From NCBI GenBank assembly GCA_002897115.2, contig BCIH01000007.1, forward strand, positions 708,227 to 772,226: DNA of 64,000 nucleotides, read 5' to 3'. This DNA is from Prototheca cutis. Taxonomy: Eukaryota; Chlorophyta; Trebouxiophyceae; Chlorellales; Chlorellaceae. The notes beneath the pieces were generated by a model that did not search any database, was not told the origin of the DNA, and saw nothing but the letters and a program-made list of their open reading frames with translations. Both the position numbers and the translations under genes were made by a program. Below, one piece after another: positions 11,836 through 24,194 of the stretch (positions are counted from its first letter, which is position 1; each line of letters starts with the position of its first letter).

Positions 11836-12909
11836 CCCCTTGCAGCGCTGCAATCTGCGGAAGAGCTTCTGTTTTGTTGAATTTTACGACATTGAGGATG
11901 CCAAGGCCGCCTGCAAGGAGCTGCATGGGACAAGGATTAATGACCGCGAGATCACTGGTGGGTGTGGGTTGGTAAAGTGACGGGGGAGGAGGATGTGAGG
12001 ACCCTGGTTCCTGCGTGTCACAGTTCGGCTCTGTGCTGGAGCCGTGTGCTGGGGGCACACCGGGGCAGGTGTCTGGATTCTGCCGTGCCCACGCCGGGTC
12101 TCAGCGGTGCCTTCTCATGCATCCACCCCGTTCCCTCCTTTCTTTCAGTTGAGTTTTGCGTGGTCCAGGGCGCCGGCGGCGCTGGCGGCGGCTTTTCTGA
12201 CTTTAGGTGCGTGGTGGTGATTTCGGAATGTTTGGTTACCACACATCTAGACTGTCAGGCTATTGGACCGTATTTTGGCTATTTCTGCACCTTCTCGACA
12301 GCTGGCAAGGGAATCCCAAGGGCATTTTTGCTAGGAAATCCCTTCAAGCGGGCCTCGGATGCACGCTCACCTGCCGTCGGATGACTAAACCCCGGCGCCA
12401 AACAAGGATGTGTATGTAGTGCACCTGAACTCAACACAATAACCACAGGCGGCGTGACGACCGGATGAGCTATGACCGTGAGCGCGACGACAGCCGCGAG
12501 CGGCGGCGGCCGCGGTCCCGGAGTGGGGAGCGGCGCCGACGGTACAGCCCAGAGCGCCGCAGCCGCAGCCCTGTGGGACGGCAGCGCCGGAGGCGCTCGC
12601 CCTCGCCCGTCCGCCGGCGAAGCCCGTCGCCCCTGCGGCGGTGAGTCGATCGGGCCTTTGGGGAGGTGGGGAGCTGGTGGGAAGGCCCACCCTGGGGGCA
12701 ATATCCAGGAGCTTCTGCTGTTGGTGGTGGTGTGGAATTGCTGTGCATGGATACTCACTTGCTCGGCTGATGTCCCCCAGTTGAGAAACCCTAATATCCT
12801 GAAGAACATCGCCTGCCTGCACAACGTATGCAGGTCGCCACTTCGTGGGCGGTCCCGGTCGCGGAGCCCGATCCGCGAGCGCTCCTCCATGAGCGCAGGC
12901 TCCCCCTGA
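10814..12909 (+). CDS. RS31: SR splicing factor of the plant RS31/RS40 type (two RRMs plus RS tail)
   Basis: Eight exons join in frame to 267 residues: 10814-10825, 10930-11026, 11159-11222, 11459-11651, 11846-11957, 12149-12206, 12449-12640, 12834-12909. RRM1 begins right after MPPP (VYCGNYEYEAREYELERLF, then GFCFVVFEDTRDAEDAI). RRM2 follows a basic linker (TLFVAGFDPYRTRPYDLERAF, then RKSFCFVEFYDIEDAKAA). The C-terminus is an RS domain (SPERRSRSPVGRQ, RGRSRSRSPIRERSS). This two-RRM order without a zinc knuckle is the plant RS subfamily, which binds exonic enhancers and recruits spliceosome components in the nucleus. The first coding exon is only 12 nt. Intron 4 contains a CA repeat just before its acceptor. 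SR genes of this type are commonly regulated by their own alternative splicing; here that is only inferred. Confidence 0.9.
11797..11831. repeat. (CA)n microsatellite in RS31 intron 4
   Basis: About 17 CA units end 14 bp before the acceptor of intron 4 (TTGCAG at 11840-11845), so the repeat lies in the place of the polypyrimidine tract. Confidence 0.9.
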
Positions 12910-13294
12910 TTCTCAGGCAGAGGGGACCATCGTTTACAAGCGAGGTGCCCGTGCGTGAGCCCACATGGTCTCTACTTGACTCAGCCCCCGCCGACGCGAA
13001 CGTCCGCTCCACGTATCCAGGCCATCTGCCTTCTGGCTTGCCGACCCACATCTCTGTGCTGGGTGGGACAAATTCGCTGTGATCACTCACATGTCGGTCA
13101 AAACGCTGCCGACGGCAGCTGTTATGCACGAACCAAAGGACAGTCGCCGAGCGAGACACTCCTCTCGGTTTACAGTCGAGTCGTTCCCCACCAGCTTGAC
13201 AGTGTGGCAGCCCTTTTACATACATGATAAGCCCCCGCAAAAGCTCTGACAGCAGAAACAAACGAGAAAAAGCCAGTAACCGTCATGCGTGTCA
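12910..13294. other. Convergent 3' region, RS31 / DEAH helicase
   Basis: These 385 bp hold no gene. TTACA at 13216-13220 (TGTAA on the minus strand) lies 75 bp beyond the helicase stop and is a plausible polyadenylation signal for it. Confidence 0.45.
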
Positions 13295-16200
13295 TCATCC
13301 CTTGCGCTGTGCTTTCCGGGCGAGGTAGCGGGCGCGGGCGCTGTCGACGTCGGCTTCAGAGTTGCGGCGCGCCACTGACGGCAGTTGGGGTTCTGTGGCT
13401 TTGACCCCGGCGGCAGGCGCATCGGCCGCCAGTGCCGCAGCCGCTCTTGCAGCCGCGGCGGCACCGGTGGCACCCCCGCTGAGTCGTGCAACATCGATGT
13501 TGGTGAGGCGGGGCAACAGTGGTTTGACCCAGGCGCGTTCCACTGCACAGACCTTGCTGAGGAAGGGGTGCGCGGTGGCCACGAGTTCGTGATACACCAC
13601 CCACTCGGGCAGCAGGCCGTCCTCGTCACTCGCCAGTCTTGCGGAGGACGGGTGCACCTGGCGGGTTTGGGAGATTGGAATTCATTCGCACAGAGTGGCA
13701 GGCGGTGGGGTGGTCACGGACCGACCTCGTGCTCTTTCTTGTTTCTTAATGGTCAGTGTGACATCAGGGAGCAACAAGAATCTAACCCCACATGACTCGC
13801 GCCACATTACAAACAAAAAAAGCCCACCTGTGCCAAGGTGGATTTGTCGCCGAGCGTGCGGTACCCATTGTGCATGGGCATGCGATGCGCCAGCTGGCTG
13901 GCAAAACCTGCGCGCGTGTGTGTGTGGAAGGGGGGGGGGGCTCGAGGGCGTTGCTTGTCAGCATGGATTGTGCTTGCATTCTGGCAGGGAAAAACGTGGT
14001 GGGCGCAGATCATCGACCATGGCAGCCATTGCAGCAGCACTGTCACACCAGGGGTCCGCTGAACACAGGACGAATATGCCACAACTACAGCAACAGCAGC
14101 AGTAGTAAAATAGGGATCGAACAGCGCACCGGTGGCCAGCGCTTTGCGCAGCACCCGGTATCCATCGGCCTCGCCGTCGATGTCGCGGCTGTCTGTCCAT
14201 TCCCCTCGGCGCTTGGATCCTGGAACGGTGTGGCGATGATCGTCAGCCATGCTCTTTCCTGCACCCTGCACCGCCCGTGCCAGCTGCGCCCTGACCTCCC
14301 GGGCAAACCTTAGCGCGCGGATGTCCAGACCCATGGCACGCGCGGCGTCGGCCGTCGCGCCCGTGTGTTCCCACGCCCGGAACAGGCGCAGGAACAGCAC
14401 GTGGTCCCCCAGTCCATCGGCCTGCATGCGCGTCAGCGCTGCCCGCGCCTCGGGTGAGAGGGGAGTCGTGGTGGTACCTTGGCTGCTCTTGCTACCCCGA
14501 GGACCTGCGGGGGGCCCCAACCCGTCCCTGTTCGACACGAGCTGCGCCGGGCCTTTCCCTCCCAGGAACAGGCTGCCCTCGATGCTCAACAGCCCTGCCA
14601 GGGTCAGCATGTCCTCCAGGCAGCCAGTTTCTTGGGCCGCCAGGATGGCGCGAGCCAGTGGCGGCGTCAACGGCAGCTCTGCCATCCGCCGGCCCACACC
14701 TGTGGTTCATGCCAACATTTGTGGACGGCGGGATATCCGTGGGTACGTAGAACGCCCTCAAGGGCGCAGAGCGAAGAGCCCATCCGGCTTGCAACCCAAG
14801 GACACCTGTCACCCCAGGCGGCACTCATGCAGACCGACCTGTGATCTGGCCGTCTTGGTCTATAGCGTCCAGGCAGTACAGGATCCGGAGGGCAGCTTCC
14901 AAGGAATTTCTCTGCGCAGGGTGATGTGACTCATTGAAAATCTGTTGGCTGAGCTGAGCCATGTATTACCTGTGAGCAAAAGGTGATGTCGTGATCCGCA
15001 GAAACGGAACACCCACCCTGCAGACTGCTGGCCTGATAAGGCTTCGCACCACGCTTCCCTGCCAACCACCCACTCCTGGCAAAGGGACCACCCAGACCGG
15101 CGAGCCACCCCTCAGCCAAACACCACAAAAAAACACCACAAAAACCTCTTACCGAGGGTGGGTCTAGATAATCAAATTGTAGGATGTCGATGTTCAGGGG
15201 CAGAGACTTGAGATAGAGCACGACCCCTGCCAGGCTGGACCGCTGAATCTCTGGCAACGACTGCGAACAAGGCGGGTTCATTCATTCTTGCAGCAAACAA
15301 AAATCGGCCAGTGCTTTGTGTGCACATTGGTTGTCCAAACAGTCGATCAGTGCCACTGTGGCAGGCCAATTCCCGGGGCAGGCCAATTCCCAGAGCAGGC
15401 ACACCCCTGCAGGCAAGGCAAGGCAAGGCAAGGTCCTATGCACGCACCACTTCCTCCATCTGGCGGTCGAAGAATCGCTGCGTGTAAAGGCGGAAGCACT
15501 TGCCGGGCCGTGTGCGCCCCGCTCGCCCTGCGCGCTGGACAGCCTGCACCCTGCATAGTGGCGGTGGTGGGGAGGGTGTTGTCGTTTGACTGGGCAGGCC
15601 GGGCAAAGCGTCCAGAAGCGTGCGCTCCTCTGCGCAGGAGTGGATCCATTCATTCAAACAAACTCGCTCTGCGCATGGCCACATGCCATCCCCAGCGCAT
15701 GGCCCCCGCGTTCCATGCGCCAACCTGCTGATGGGCCCGACTTTCAGGCTGTCCAGGCCCGTACTGGGGTTGTGCTCCTTCATCTTGGCCACGCCGGGAT
15801 CAATCACGTAGACCACGCCATCCACCGTGACGCTCGTCTCGGCAATGTTTGTCGCCACAACACACCTTCGCGTGCCCTCTGGCGCCGACCGGAACACCCG
15901 AGCCTGTGGTGTCGGGGGGTCGGGGCGGCGGTGGTGGTGGCTTGCTGCCGCTGGACGGGATTGCTCCCTACAGATTCATATGCCGTAATCGCAACGATCG
16001 GCGCGGTGCAACTGTGCGAGTCGCCCCCGGCCCCTTGCACATGTTCACCTTCCCCACCAAACAAAACATCCGCGTCTCCCCAGGCCAAATCACCTGCATC
16101 TCAGGGGGCAGTGCGGCGTAGAGTGGCAGTACCAGCAAGTCGATGGCGGTACCCTCCGGCATGGCACGGACGCTGTCGTTGAGCTGCCGCACTGCCCGGT

Positions 16201-17353
16201 CGATTTCGGCCTGTCCCGTGAGAAAAAGCAGGATATCCCCCGGCGGTTCAGTGGTGTGCAGGTCCAGTGCCACGTCCACTGCTGCAGCGAGGTAATCACC
16301 GGCGTGGTCGTCCAAAGAGTGGATGATTTCCACCGGAAAGGCGCGCCCAGGGACCTCGAACACGGGGCAGCCACCGTAATATTTGGCAAACTTGGCGCCG
16401 TCCAGTGTCGCCGATGTGATGACCAGTTTGAGTGGGGGGTCTTTCCGCGTGAAAGCAAGCTCCTTAAGCAGGGCAAAAAGGATGTCAGTGTTCAGTGACC
16501 GCTCATGTGCTTCATCCAGTACCAACACGCCATAATGCCGCAGCTCCGGGTCACGCAGCAGTTCCCGCAGCAGCGTGCCATCTGTTTGGGATGTGAGTGT
16601 GTGTGTGTGTGTGTGGGGGGGGGGGGGGGTGACCAGCAGTTTGCGGGTTTAGTGAGAGCTGGGCACTTGTGATCAAGCGGGTGGGTGGGTGTCACGCGGT
16701 CACCACCCAGCAGGTCGCTAGGGCACCACCTCCAACTGCCCACGGCCGCCGTACGCACCTGTCAGGTACTTGATCCTGGTCCTGCGGCCTGTGCACTCTT
16801 CAAACCGCACGGCATAGCCGACTTCCTCCCCGAGCTCTTCGCCTCGTTCTTGCGCCACCCGCCTAGCCACTGTCACCGCCGCCTGTGTGGTGTGTGTTTG
16901 GGATGCTAGGAGTGAGGGTGGGCATGAGGACTGGCAGGTGCACATTTTCTGACATGCGTCATGTTGAGCTTGCGTGGAAGTCTCTCCAAGCTTGCTTGGT
17001 TGACGAGGGCGGGCTGTGGCCCAGGGAACCTGCAAGGAATTTCATTCCACCTGATCTTCCAGAACCTGTCCAGACCATGACGCCCGGTGGAGAATCTATC
17101 CAACCAATTGCCCATGTCACCCAGAGCTCCTTACCACTCGCCGGGGCTGGGTGACGCCCACCATGCGTTCACCGGCCAGACCGGCATCGAGCAAGATTTG
17201 GCTGATCTGCGTGGTCTTGCCCGATCCGGTCTCGCCGATGACCACGACCACGGGATTGTCGCGCACGGCGCGAGCAATGTCATCCGCATACTGTCGGATT
17301 GGTAGATCCGATGGCTCCATGCCCGCGGTTGGCGACTCAGTGGCACCGCCCAA
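13295..17353 (-). CDS. DEAH-box RNA helicase, short plant At1g27900-like type
   Basis: Ten exons (17320-17135, 16882-16759, 16581-16094, 15903-15725, 15550-15448, 15260-15153, 14911-14839, 14699-14130, 13907-13828, 13657-13295) join to 757 residues from ATG 17320; an in-frame ATG at 17353 adds 11. Helicase motifs appear in order: [10 protein letters not shown] (Walker A), VLDEAHERS (DEAH), [22 protein letters not shown] and QRAGRAGRT. The HA2 and OB-fold regions follow ([39 protein letters not shown]), ending in [14 protein letters not shown]. The protein starts almost directly at the helicase core, with no S1, G-patch or long N-terminal domain, unlike Prp22, Prp2 or Prp16. From memory it is closest to the short plant DEAH protein At1g27900. 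RNA remodelling is the family role; the exact RNA target is unknown. Confidence 0.88.
16592..16632. repeat. (TG)n plus poly-G tract in helicase intron
   Basis: A TG run followed by a G run lies directly upstream, in minus-strand terms, of the acceptor of the exon starting at 16581. On the coding strand it reads C-run then CA-run. Confidence 0.85.
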
Positions 17354-18590
17354 TCCTCATGCCGGCGCCAGTGCACCACTCAACGACATTCGCAAGAGTG
17401 CTGGCCTGGGAAGCCGTGCCGACAAGAGTCACATTTCCATTCTACAATGCATCGCATTTACCATGAAGCAGAGACCATGTATGGGGTGGAGCATGACCTT
17501 TGTCTGCTTGATTGCATGTCAGGCTTTTGTCTCGAAACCCAGATCAGATTAATGTCAGGGTGCCACATTCTTGACAAATGGTCTTAGGGGCTTTCCTACG
17601 CCCACCAACCTCGCCTGCTGCACGGTAATTTTTATCCCAAAGCACTGACGCAGTCTGCGGGGGGTACCCCTCGGAAGGAGGTGGGCGTGCCTGCACGCAG
17701 TCAGTCCTCGTCCAAAGCAACCCCGGAGCACCGTATCCAAGGTCGGACACTTTGAACAGCGTAGATGTGCCTTTGCAACGCCTTTTTCCTCCAGAATTAT
17801 TTGTATTAGAAACATTTAGGAGATCAGGAATGGGAAAGAGCACCTGGTATTCGCGACTGAAGTTGTTTCAAGAGCACCCCTTACATACCCTTGAGCATGA
17901 CTGTTGAAAGGTGACTTGCAGGAGCCGGGCTCTGTCTTGTTTGGAGCCTTCTGTACAATTCCCGCTCTGGGATATTCCTCGTGGTTTCACTCTGCATGAT
18001 TATTACATTGGTGTATTGACAATCCAAATCAGGGCACATTTGATCAGGGAGTTGTAGACAGTTCAGCCTGGGAGGTGAACTTTCACTGCCAGGAGCATCG
18101 AGGGAGTAAGCGGCACCCCTGAGATTTTGCCCGGATTGTTGCGCTCTTCTTGGGGTTGACATCCAGGCAAGGCTTGTGCATTGTCGACGACCTGGTGCTG
18201 ATATCGCTGTGGGATCACCTGAGATAGTGCCATTACTGCTCCAGGTGAGCCGCCAACGCAGCGCAGACTATCTGGCAGAGTTCAGATGCCATTGCCTTGA
18301 AAGTCGACAGAACTGCATGCATGCTTGCCACGGTACGACAGACCCCCCAGCGTGGGTCCAGGCCAAGCCATCAGCAATGAATGCTGTTAGCCAGATGGCC
18401 GTGGCATGCATGTGCGCAGGGCGACAAGGAAAGCACCGTCGGCCGGTGGCCCCAGGTGACATCTCAGTCGCTGCTGTGCCGCCTCCCTTATGTGATGGTG
18501 GCGCTTGTGCGGGTGCAGGGTGAGCACACACATGCACATGCGCGCGCAGCCATGCACGGACGGTTTCCACGGGCTGTGGGTCACGCCTAC
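17354..18590. other. Non-coding or unresolved stretch with lower GC
   Basis: This covers the 5' flank of the DEAH helicase and the lead-in to the zinc-ribbon remnant. No exon is supported. Short open frames on both strands are not conserved-looking. Around 18170-18250 there is an exon-like end (…CTGCTCCAG|GTGAGC), which might belong to a decayed 5' part of the downstream remnant, but I cannot show it. Confidence 0.35.
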
Positions 18591-18599
18591 GCCAAGTGC

Positions 18600-19037
18600 G
18601 CCACACCGCAGGTTTGCTCGGNGTGCAATAAACCCTTGCGCCTGGGCGACTGCCCCACCTCCAAGAACAAGCGCTTTGTCCGGCAGTGTCAGAACGAGGC
18701 CTGCGGCGTCGTGCACAACCGCGACCAGAACGCGGCGCAGAACATGTGCTATGTGACGATGGGCCTGATCTTCAACGGCGTCCGGCCAGAGCTTTTTGAC
18801 AAGCGGCTCCCCCCCTGGCGCATGCCTGAGTTCTGCCTGAACACTTTCCCACCAACTTGTCCAGCCACTGATTTCTGCTGGTCCCAAAGGAGGCTTTCCC
18901 TCTCTCTTGATGCTTGGACAGGCATCAATAACCCCCACTGGCACGCACGTTCGTTGCTGAGAAGGGGGTTGCTCCAGGGCGCCGTCAATGTTGTGTTTCT
19001 TGCTTGCATGTTGTCTTGTGTTTGGCCTGCACGATGA
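18600..19037 (+). pseudogene. TnpB/Fanzor-like C-terminal zinc ribbon with RuvC-III motif (remnant)
   Basis: One frame reads QVCS-x-CNKPLRL, about 20 residues of basic linker, RQCQNEACGVV, then HNRDQNAAQNM, and GLIFNGVRPELFDKRLPP. Two Cys pairs followed by N-R-D-x-N-A-A-x-N is the signature of the C-terminal zinc ribbon and third RuvC catalytic Asp of TnpB and its eukaryotic relatives, the Fanzor proteins. The conserved block runs from about 18613 to 18815. Downstream the frame becomes low-quality and stops at 19035. No RuvC-I or RuvC-II region was found upstream on either strand, so I call it a remnant; a multi-intron intact gene cannot be excluded. One N (18622) lies inside the first Cys pair. 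GC content matches native exons. Confidence 0.5.
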
Positions 19038-19706
19038 ATGGTCAAAAAAATTGGCGCGCGCCATTGATGTCGTCCCCCCATCTCCACCCTCAGTTGCACG
19101 CACCATTCACAACTAAACACAATTTTCTTGTCTGTACAGCAACTCGCAAGTGACAAAACGGGGATACTACCAGGAAGGACCGGCCAAAGAAACACTCTCA
19201 AACATAGGGCAGCAGGTGCATCTGGAAAGAAAGGAAGCACGCTGTGTTGAGGTGCAAACGGCACTGCTCGCTCGGCGATAAGGAGCACGATGCGGCGGCA
19301 AAATAAATCTTATAGGAAAATGTAAAGTCCGTGGCCCCGCACTGGCGGAAGGTGCCACCTGGAAATGAGGGTTGAAACAAACAAGCAAGAAAACAGGGGC
19401 CTGTGGATGCAGACAGTGCACCGAACCAGGCCAACAGTGCGTTCTGGGGTGGGGCACCTTTCGTTCTGTGGAATCACACGACAAAGGGGGCAGTGGCACA
19501 TGGCCGTGCAAATGGGGGTCTCAACTCTTCTGGAAGATTCGTCTGCACTACATCTGGAGATACTGCAGCATTAGATTGGCAAGTGCTCCTTCTTCTAGGA
19601 GTTCACGGTTCTACATGTGGTTGGCCGGTCCATTTGAGGCTCAGCATGGGAGCCTTATCAAGGTGATGGCTTGAACATCACCCTGTCCTCTCCCTACAGC
19701 AAGTGC
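19038..19706. other. Convergent 3' region before AOX
   Basis: No gene is supported in these 669 bp. The stretch probably holds the AOX 3' UTR. It has moderate GC and scattered short open frames only. Confidence 0.4.
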
Positions 19707-21581
19707 TCAGGGAACGTGGACGGTGCCGGGCTTGAAGGGGTTTTCGTCCGTTGCCTTCATCTTGGCAAACACGTGGTTCACGTGGCTGTGGCACGCCTGN
19801 NNNNGNGNNGGGGGGGGGGGGGGGGTGNGANGGGCTAGTCTGGCAGGTGTGCTCCAGGCTCTTGCCAATTCAATGTCCCGCTTGTCAATTGCAGGGCCCT
19901 CCCCAACCATACCTCCCGCATTGCCTGCAGACAGGGCAAAACCCAGTCTGCACAGTCTTGCAACGAGGATGTCATCGACTCCCAAAAAACCCACGCACCT
20001 CGTCGGCGCGAACGACAAGCAGGACGTCGCGCATCGTGGCATCATCCGCCAGGCGCCAGTACTTTCTGGCGATTTCGGGCGCGGGGAGGTTGTTCCATGC
20101 GGGAATCTTCCCGGCATCCAGTTCCTCGATGGCCCTGGTGTAGGTCTTGATTGCCTCCTCCTCAAGGTACCCCACAAAGCTGTGGCATGTCTTGGGAGAA
20201 AGCATGTACGCCAACAGGTATGAGTTCACGAAGACCCCTGTTGTTGGTGTTTGCAGAAGGGAGGGGTGCATGAGGCCTCTGTGATGGCCCGTCGTGACCC
20301 CAGACGATGCCTCATTCACAGCACCACAGCCACACCAGTGCGGCCTGCATCCAAATCACATGCAGGGACAGGTGTCAACCCCAAGCCTCTTCACACCTTG
20401 GCCGATGAGCACCATGCCCCGCATCAGCAAGCCGGGCTGGCGGTAGTTCAGGAACGTCAGCAGGTGCATGCGCTGCAGGGCAGGATTGACAACATCGCTG
20501 GGTGGGAAGGGGGTCAACTCTCAGCTTCGAGCTTCTGAATGAACAAAAGTCCCCAGTCTTCCATTATGCACAGCATGCGCAGTGGAATTCCCCCCACTCT
20601 CCAAAGACAACCACACATGCACACCTCATTTTCGGCCTCCTCAAGGAGTGTGTGGATCCAGCCGTGGTCACGCTTCATCGAGCGCAGAGAGCGCATGTGG
20701 CGAAGCATGCCTGCCACAAAGCCGGGAACACCTATATTGTTTTTGGGGGGGGGGGGTTGGGAGGATGTGAGAGGAAGTATGTTCACTTGGCCCTCAGCAC
20801 AAATTGGGTCAGCACCAAAAGGCCTCAGCGCTGGGACGAGCACAAAACCCTAAGAAACCCCCAAGCTCACTCTGCTACCTTGCTATCCCAAAAAGATCAT
20901 CCATTCTCCTGGACACATGGGATTCAAATTCCATTCTTTCACTTACAAAACGCAGCAGCATCCAACGCACCTGCCACGGTTTCGAGAAAGATGAAGCGCC
21001 GCATCCACTGCTTCTCCGTCATCTCGTGACCGTATCCCGTCGCGATGTCGAAGGCAGACCGCATAAGCTGCACGGCACGGTAGCCGATTCTGTCGCGGAG
21101 GTCCTCGGGCTCCCTGTGGAAGGGACGCACTGCCTCGACGTACTTGCGGTCGTATGCAGGCTGCATCAGCCAGTAGCTGCTCTTTGTCTCCTCGTCCACC
21201 TGGAGACCCGGGTGCGGCTGCGGAGCGTTGGCATCAAACACCTCGGGATTGCCTTGCTCCTCGTCGACCTTGGGGCTCGCCTGCAAAGGGCACGCGGGAA
21301 CGAGATCAAACGAGCTCTCACGTATGATGCAGCGCCATGCATACCCTCTGAAGCCCATGCAACTCGTGGCATGGGGGATTCGGTTGGGGTTTCGGATCCG
21401 GGGCCTGGTACAACCCGGCGATGGTATTTCCCGGCCACCCGGCCCTTCTCACCTGAGCCGAGAACGAACGGGAAATCCCAACTTGGCCCAATGCACACGT
21501 GCCGGGTGCCCTCAGACCTGGGAGGAGCACCTCGGCCGCAGAGGACCGCTTGGCAAGGTTAAGGGCGATGGTTCTCAACAT
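19707..21581 (-). CDS. AOX1: Mitochondrial alternative oxidase
   Basis: Six exons (21581-21453, 21280-20971, 20731-20625, 20472-20397, 20237-19999, 19796-19707) give 316 residues. AOX is the cyanide-resistant ubiquinol oxidase on the matrix face of the inner mitochondrial membrane. Exon 1 encodes a basic, acid-free presequence ([16 protein letters not shown]) ending RSFSAQ. The di-iron ligands sit in FLETVAG, EEAENERMHLL, YLEEEA and [12 protein letters not shown], with LDAGKIPAW and [12 protein letters not shown] also conserved. The C-terminus ([20 protein letters not shown]) is the algal rather than the land-plant form. Intron 5 splits the last E-x-x-H motif and contains a G-run with several N, a likely assembly problem outside coding sequence. 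The gene is divergent from GAPDH. Confidence 0.93.
19800..19833. repeat. Poly-G tract with undetermined bases in AOX intron 5
   Basis: The tract mixes N and G and starts one base before the AOX exon-6 acceptor on the minus strand. Length and sequence are unreliable. Confidence 0.8.
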
Positions 21582-21986
21582 GATGGCTGCAAACAGGCAG
21601 GGTGCACTCGGACCCGACTTGCCGATCAAGCGTCAGTTGATGCTGGAATGATGCGCACAAAGCGTGCCTGGCATATGTCAATACTAAAATACCAGGCTGT
21701 AACTGGGCCTCCTATGTAGAACTGATATTACCTGATCTCTCTGGTGCGCTCATCTGTCCGCGGGGTTCGTAACCTCATGTCACCCCCCACGTTAGGTACC
21801 TCCGCGCCCAGGGTGTCCGAGTTCCTAGGCCCTGGATCATTTGATCCAGGAGCGTCCATGCGCACTAGTAGCTCCTGAACTTCAACGCTCGTTGGCGAGG
21901 ACATATTCCCCACGGAGAACGTGAGCAGCACACTCTATCAATTTCCACTTTGATTCGATCATTGGATCACTTTAAGGACAAGAAAA
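21582..21986. promoter_or_regulatory. Divergent AOX / GAPDH promoter
   Basis: The 405 bp between the two ATG codons must hold both promoters. It includes the palindrome described separately and a low-GC segment directly before the GAPDH start (21940-21985). Confidence 0.6.
21831..21850. promoter_or_regulatory. Perfect 9+2+9 palindrome in the AOX/GAPDH promoter
   Basis: CCTGGATCA-TT-TGATCCAGG is a perfect inverted repeat with a 2-bp centre, 250 bp from the AOX start and 137 bp from the GAPDH start. It could bind a dimeric transcription factor. No factor is identified. Confidence 0.45.
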
Positions 21987-23734
<1,748 letters not shown>

Positions 23735-24194
23735 TTGGCTGAAGAAGGGTCTCGGGCCGACCTCCCATGGCCCCGTGAAGCATGGACTTGTGTGCACTCC
23801 TACGGACTGTTGCAGTAGTGGATGTTCCTTCCGTGTGGTGCACTGGCCGGGGTGGACCGCAGAGTGATGCTCCGCGGCCTTTGTGCCCGCCCTGCCCCAG
23901 TTTTCCCCCATGACCTCGGGGTGTGTGTCCAGAAATTCCGAGGAACGGTTCACGTGAAATTCGTCAGGTCACATGTACGGATAGCTAGTGGTTGATTGTT
24001 AGGAGAAGAACAGGGAAAGTTTGTATATAAATGTAGGTGTCGTGACTATCGCTGGCACTGGAAATGGTTGGACACAAGTGTCACGCGCCGCCAGCACGAC
24101 AAAGGGAGGCACGCATGCAGCGCCGCGTCTCATTCCCCATGACTGACAGAACCGAGGGGGTAAGCGACAGCAATTCAGCAGCCGTTTTCAAAAC
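23735..24194. other. Convergent 3' region, GAPDH / exonuclease
   Basis: No gene is seen in these 460 bp. A low-GC patch at 24000-24035 (TGTATATAAATGTAG) is the best candidate for 3'-end formation. Confidence 0.45.

Noticed and set aside
15361..15432. Tandem units GGCAGGCCAATTCCC and GGCAA repeats
   Set aside because: Short local duplications within a helicase intron; no sign of a mobile element or functional array.
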